Source: Devosiaceae bacterium (GTDB taxonomy: Bacteria; Pseudomonadota; Alphaproteobacteria; Rhizobiales; Devosiaceae). Taken from it: DNA of 8,452 bases. This document shows positions 5,144 to 8,452 of the stretch, one piece after another (positions within the stretch are counted from its first letter, which is position 1; every line of letters starts with the position of its first letter). Made by a program: the position numbers and the translations under genes. A model generated the notes under the pieces. That model saw only the letters and a list, made by a program, of their open reading frames with translations, did no database searches and was not told the DNA's origin. The stretch lies in NCBI GenBank assembly GCA_021648585.1, contig JAKISM010000108.1, positions 1 through 8,452 on the forward strand. Reading direction: 5' to 3'.

Positions 5144-6376
5144 GATAAAACTAACGAACAATTAGAAATTAAGGCCACTACTGGCAAAGGAGCTGGTGAT
5201 GTATCTGGCATGTTTAATGAATTTATGTCGGCATTTGAAGAGTTCAAACACACTAATGATAATCGCTTAAACGATTTAGAAAAGCGTGGCTCTAGCGATG
5301 TTATTGTTGAGGATAAATTAACTCGTCTTAATGCAGCGCTTGATGGGCATAAATCTGCGCTTGATCGAGTTGTGCTTGAGCGTTCTCGCCCAAATCTTGA
5401 AGCTGGGTTTGCCTCTAATCATGCTAATGATGAATATAAAGATGCTTTTTCGGCTTACGTAAAACGAGGTGAAGAAAAAGCGCTCTCGATTGGTTCAAAC
5501 TCCGATGGTGGTTATCTTGTTCCTGATGAAACCGAGCTTGAAATTGCTAGATTATTAAGCGATGTTTCCCCCATTAGAGCGATTGCTGGTAATCGAATTA
5601 TTTCTTCTTCTACTTATAAAAAGCCAATAACTATAACAGGTCCTGCGGTTGGTTGGGTTGGCGAAACCGATGTCCGTTCTGAAACAGCAAGCCAAGTTTT
5701 GTCTGAAATAACTTATGACACTATGGAACTTTATGCCATGCCAGCGGCGACTTCTAATTTTTTAGATGATGCAGCTGTTGACGTTGGGCAATGGATTGCT
5801 GATGAGGTTAATTTGGCTTTTGCCGAGCAAGAAACTGCCGCCTTTATTATTGGCGATGGTATTAATAAACCAACTGGCTTTTTGTCTGAAACCCAAGTTG
5901 CTGAAAGCGCTTGGACTTGGGGCAATATTGGTTATGTGCCAACTGGTGAGGCGGGTGATTTCTTAAGTGGTAGTGAAAGTGATGCGTTAATAGATTTAGT
6001 TTATGCTCTTAAATCGGGCTATCGTCAAAACGCTTCTTGGGTGATGAACCGCTCAACACAAGCCGCTATTCGTAAGTTAAAAGATGCTGATGGTAATTAT
6101 ATTTGGCAGCCTTCAATCTCACCAACTGGACGAGCAACTTTGCTTGGTTTTGAATTGGTTGAGGCTGAAGATATGCCTGATATTGCAAATGATTCAGCTT
6201 CGATTGCCTTTGGTGATTTCAGACGTGGATATTTGATTGTTGATCGTCGTGGGGTAAGCGTTTTACGTGATCCTTATTCTTCAAAACCCTATGTTTTGTT
6301 TTATACTACCAAAAGAGTTGGTGGCGGTGTTTCTGATTTTGATGCGATTAAATTGCTTAAATTTGCAGCTAACTAA
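5141..6376 (+). CDS. Major capsid protein, HK97 fold (GTA g5)
   Basis: The main shell protein, 411 residues from ATG 5141 (417 if ATG 5123 is used). About the first 100 residues form a charged, coiled-coil-like delta region (for example MFNEFMSAFEEFKHTNDNRL) that acts as internal scaffold and should be cleaved by the adjacent protease. The mature part then starts near SNSDGGYLVPDETE. Strong RcGTA capsid signatures follow: ELYAMPAATSNFLDDAAVD, QWIADEVNLAFAEQETAAF, GDGINKPTGFL, ALKSGYRQNASWVMNR, KDADGNYIWQPS and, near the end, IAFGDFRRGYLIVDRRGV with DPYSSKPYVLFYTTKR. The reading frame is intact. It is followed directly by a strong terminator-like hairpin, as expected for the most abundant product of the cluster. 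Confidence 0.96.
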   Translation: MDKTNEQLEIKATTGKGAGDVSGMFNEFMSAFEEFKHTNDNRLNDLEKRGSSDVIVEDKLTRLNAALDGHKSALDRVVLERSRPNLEAGFASNHANDEYKDAFSAYVKRGEEKALSIGSNSDGGYLVPDETELEIARLLSDVSPIRAIAGNRIISSSTYKKPITITGPAVGWVGETDVRSETASQVLSEITYDTMELYAMPAATSNFLDDAAVDVGQWIADEVNLAFAEQETAAFIIGDGINKPTGFLSETQVAESAWTWGNIGYVPTGEAGDFLSGSESDALIDLVYALKSGYRQNASWVMNRSTQAAIRKLKDADGNYIWQPSISPTGRATLLGFELVEAEDMPDIANDSASIAFGDFRRGYLIVDRRGVSVLRDPYSSKPYVLFYTTKRVGGGVSDFDAIKLLKFAAN

Positions 6377-6385
6377 TTATTAAAA

Positions 6386-6414
6386 AGGGGCGAGAATATC
6401 TCGCCCCTAATTTT
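6386..6414 (+). terminator. Rho-independent terminator-like hairpin after the capsid gene
   Basis: AGGGGCGAGA (6386-6395) pairs perfectly with TCTCGCCCCT (6399-6408) around a three-base loop, a 10-bp GC-rich stem followed by AATTTT. It starts 10 bases after the capsid stop and 55 bases before the next start. It probably reduces read-through, so that capsid protein outnumbers connector and tail proteins, or protects the capsid mRNA 3' end. Confidence 0.8.
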
Positions 6415-6440
6415 ATCTACTAAAAATAAGTGAGAACGAT

Positions 6441-7019
6441 ATGACCTCATATTTGCTTAGTGCGCCAGCACTTGAGCCAGTTACGCTTGCTCAAACGAAG
6501 GAATTTTTGCGCATCGACGAAGCGCACGAAGATGATTTTATAAATTCGCTAATTGTGGCGGCAAGAATTCATGTTGAAAGCATTACGGCTCGTGCGCTAA
6601 TTTCGCAAAGCTGGCGAGTGGTGCGTGATTGTTGGCCAAGCGATAGAACTATACACCTTCCTGTTGGCCCGCTTATTTCACTAAGCGCAATTACTACTTA
6701 TGACGACGATGGCAATGCTAGTACCTTGCCGTTGGCGCAGTTTCAGCCCGAAACTGAAATTGCACCAGCTAGAATATTTTTACCATCAAATATTTCTGGG
6801 CAATCTGTGATGCGCCAAAGAGGGGCGATTGAAATTGATTATGTAGCTGGTTTTGGTGTTAGCTCTGATGATGTTCCTAGCGATATAAAACAGGCGATAT
6901 TTACGCTTATTGCCTATTGGTTTGAACATCGTGATGCGGTGGTGATTGCTGGTTCAGGATCGATTGTTCCTGCTGGTTTTGATATGCTTGTTTCAGCATA
7001 TAGGAATGTAAAATTATGA
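6441..7019 (+). CDS. Head-tail connector protein (GTA g6; gp6/phiE125 gp8-like)
   Basis: The 192-residue protein is expected to form the adaptor ring under the portal. The N-terminus (EPVTLAQTKEFLRIDEAHED) is the standard opening of this family: helices following a 'do-columns-and-residues' pattern that leads into LIVAARIHVESITARALISQ. The middle contains a beta-rich insertion (LPVGPLISLSAITTYDDDGN), then RGAIEIDYVAGFG, DVPSDIKQAIFTLIAYWFEHR and a C-terminal AYRNVKL. Its length matches family members of around 190-200 residues. GTGAGAACGAT upstream of ATG 6441 is a weak ribosome site, which fits lower expression than the capsid. Its stop overlaps the start of the next gene (ATGA). Confidence 0.88.
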   Translation: MTSYLLSAPALEPVTLAQTKEFLRIDEAHEDDFINSLIVAARIHVESITARALISQSWRVVRDCWPSDRTIHLPVGPLISLSAITTYDDDGNASTLPLAQFQPETEIAPARIFLPSNISGQSVMRQRGAIEIDYVAGFGVSSDDVPSDIKQAIFTLIAYWFEHRDAVVIAGSGSIVPAGFDMLVSAYRNVKL

Positions 7020-7357
7020 GCGCGAAAATCCCGTCAATTGGTACTTTGCGTGACAAGGTGCAACTAGAAGCTAAAAACATGGTAGATGATGGCGCTGGTG
7101 GGCATTTGGTTAGCTATTCATCCATTGCTAATGTGTGGGCAAATGTTAGCCCTAGCAATGGGCGATCTGTGCAAATTGCTGATGCTAATAGCGTTAGTAT
7201 TAGCCATGTTGTTTTGCTTCGATTTCGCAGTGATTTGGAAGTTGGGCATCGTATTATTTACCGTTCTCGAACGCTTGAAATTTTATCGGTTAATGACCTG
7301 AATGGGCACAAAGCATATTTACAATGTTTTTGTTCTGAAACTGTGGTGGCTGGCTAA
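7016..7357 (+). CDS. Phage head closure / head-tail adaptor protein (GTA g7; SPP1 gp16-like)
   Basis: The 113-residue, beta-rich protein closes the connector channel between adaptor ring and tail. Family features are the opening IPSIGTLRDKVQLEAK, a DDGAGGHLVSYSSIANVWANV strand quoted in part, SNGRSVQIADANSVSISH, and the barrel end RFRSDLEVGHRIIYRSR and LEILSVNDLNGHKAYL. This is the usual pattern of the SPP1-type head-tail joining family. The ATG overlaps the stop of the connector gene (ATGA) and its TAA overlaps the following ATG (TAATG), so all three are probably translationally coupled. Intact. Confidence 0.88.
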   Translation: MSAKIPSIGTLRDKVQLEAKNMVDDGAGGHLVSYSSIANVWANVSPSNGRSVQIADANSVSISHVVLLRFRSDLEVGHRIIYRSRTLEILSVNDLNGHKAYLQCFCSETVVAG

Positions 7358-7764
7358 TGGCGCATTCAATAATCGAGTTGCAAACTAACCTTGTTACAGC
7401 ACTTAAAGCAGATGCGCAATTATTAGCTTTGCTTGGGAATGGTGTTTTTGATGCACCCCCTAAAGGAAGAAAAGCGCCCTTTGTGGCAATTATTCGCCAT
7501 GATGTGATTTCTCGTGATGGTGATGAAACGCCTGGGTTTGAGCATAGGATATTGCTTCATGCTCGCCATGATGATGTCTCTCGAAAAGCCGTTTTAGAAA
7601 TTGTTGAGAGGGTGATTTTTATTGCTCTTAATGAGGATTTATCAAGCGCTAGTTTGCTTATAACGCATGTGCAACATGACAAGATTGAAACTAGAATTGA
7701 TGGCAAATCTGGGCAGGCTGTTGCAGCAATATCTTTGCGCTTTTTAAGCGAGCCGACAATATAA
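7357..7764 (+). CDS. Tail terminator / completion protein, DUF3168 family (GTA g8)
   Basis: The 135-residue protein is expected to form the ring that caps the tail tube where it meets the head. DUF3168 features are an N-terminal helix (IIELQTNLVTALKADAQLLA), the NGVFDAPPKGRKAPFVAI strand, a DETPGFEHRILLHARHDD strand leading into a helix (VLEIVERVIFIAL), and a final beta hairpin with KSGQAVAAISLRFLSE. Length is normal for the family. Its ATG shares a base with the stop of the preceding gene, indicating coupling, and 24 bases separate it from the next gene. Confidence 0.88.
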   Translation: MAHSIIELQTNLVTALKADAQLLALLGNGVFDAPPKGRKAPFVAIIRHDVISRDGDETPGFEHRILLHARHDDVSRKAVLEIVERVIFIALNEDLSSASLLITHVQHDKIETRIDGKSGQAVAAISLRFLSEPTI

Positions 7765-7788
7765 TTTACAATAAATTGGAGAATAAAT

Positions 7789-8202
7789 ATGAGCGCACAA
7801 AGCGGCAAGGATATGCTGTTACGCCTTGATCAAAATGGCAGTGGAAGTTTTTTAACCGTTGCAGGGCTTCGCACTAAATCACTGGCATTTAATACGGCTT
7901 CTATTGATATTACGGACGCTGAATCTGCCGGTCGTTGGCGAGAATTATTAGCAGGTGGTGGCATTAAACGTGCTTCACTTAGTGGAGCTGGAATTTTTAA
8001 GGATAAGAGTTCAGATGAGGAAATTCGTTCATTATTTTTTGCTGGCACTATTCGTAATTGGCAACTTTTATTACCTGATTTTGGCACGATTGAAGGTGCA
8101 TTTCAAATTGTAGCACTTGAGTTTTCTGCTGATCATGCTAGCGAAGTTACCTTTGATATTGCGCTTGAGAGCGCTGGCGAGCTTAGTTTTACGGTGATAT
8201 AA
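7789..8202 (+). CDS. Major tail (tube) protein, TP901-1 family (GTA g9)
   Basis: The 137-residue protein is expected to polymerise into the tail tube. Matching family signs are the start SAQSGKDMLLRLDQNGSGSF, the strand VAGLRTKSLAFNTASIDITD, the segment SAGRWRELLAGGGIKRASLS, then GAGIFKDKSSDEEIRSLFF and a C-terminal beta segment with FEVTF-like strands ending in ESAGELSFTVI. A good ribosome site, GGAG at 7778-7781, lies seven bases before ATG 7789, fitting a protein needed in many copies. The TAA overlaps the ATG of g10 (TAATG). Intact. Confidence 0.9.
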   Translation: MSAQSGKDMLLRLDQNGSGSFLTVAGLRTKSLAFNTASIDITDAESAGRWRELLAGGGIKRASLSGAGIFKDKSSDEEIRSLFFAGTIRNWQLLLPDFGTIEGAFQIVALEFSADHASEVTFDIALESAGELSFTVI

Positions 8203-8452
8203 TGGTAAATATTCAGCGTGGTGAAATTGAAGCTATTATTGGCAGGGAAAAGCGCACGCTTTGCTTAACGCTTGGCGCACTAGCTGAGCTTGAGGCACGC
8301 TTAAAAGCTGATGATTTAATTGGTCTTAGTGAAAGATTTGAAAATGGACGGCTAAGCGCTCGTGATCTTGTTGCTGTTTTAGGGGCTGGGTTGCGTGGTG
8401 GTGGCAATGCGATAAGCGATGATGATTTGGCTCGTATGTCTATTGAGGGTGG
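8202..8452 (+). CDS. GTA gp10-like tail assembly protein, 3' end outside the window
   Basis: An open frame starts at ATG 8202, overlapping the g9 stop (TAATG), and runs off the right edge after 83 complete codons. The translation opens with MVNIQRGEIEAIIGREKRTL and continues CLTLGALAELEARL, ADDLIGLSERFENGRLSARD, LVAVLGAGLRGGG and DDDLARMS. This is the typical gp10 pattern of RcGTA-like clusters, a small protein next to the tape measure that I take to act like a tail assembly chaperone. Only the C-terminus is missing. Confidence 0.85.
   Translation, partial: MVNIQRGEIEAIIGREKRTLCLTLGALAELEARLKADDLIGLSERFENGRLSARDLVAVLGAGLRGGGNAISDDDLARMSIEG

Overview
This window looks like the left part of a gene transfer agent (GTA) structural cluster of the Rhodobacter capsulatus (RcGTA) type, on the + strand of an alphaproteobacterial chromosome with fairly low GC. 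The identification rests on gene order and protein signatures. A small terminase-subunit-like gene (g1-like) is followed by large terminase (g2), HK97-type portal (g3), a small membrane protein (g3.5 position), a small basic protein, prohead protease (g4), major capsid protein (g5), head-tail connector (g6), head closure/adaptor (g7), DUF3168-type tail terminator (g8), TP901-1-type major tail protein (g9) and the start of a g10-type protein that runs off the right edge. A prophage with a GTA-like head module is the alternative, but no integrase, repressor or lysis gene is visible. The host cannot be named; Hyphomicrobiales or a related order is a guess.

Layout. Positions 2-904 hold an unrelated accessory gene of unknown function, possibly incomplete at its 5' end. 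Positions 905-1244 are non-coding and contain an AT-rich dyad, a short GC-rich repeat-like motif and a long inverted repeat just before the g1-like gene. From 1245 to the right edge everything is the GTA-like cluster. Genes from 4247 onward are tightly packed, with several stop/start overlaps (ATGA or TAATG). One strong hairpin terminator separates the major capsid gene from the connector gene.

The early part differs from the rest. Terminase and portal, the two genes that make up the DNA-packaging motor and its docking site, are interrupted by three apparent single-base deletions: two in terminase and one in portal. Every gene after portal is intact as far as it can be read. The gaps around these early genes hold GC-rich or palindromic repeat elements. 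Either the packaging genes are decaying while the rest is still open, or the sequence carries homopolymer-type errors. At the portal break a U UUU UUA heptamer lies in exactly the right frame for a -1 ribosomal frameshift, which is a third possibility to test.

How the genes would work together: TerS/TerL recognise and pump DNA through the portal into a capsid of HK97-fold subunits. The prohead protease matures that capsid by removing the N-terminal delta region of the capsid protein. gp6, gp7 and gp8 join head to tail, gp9 forms the tail tube, and gp10 belongs to early tail assembly.
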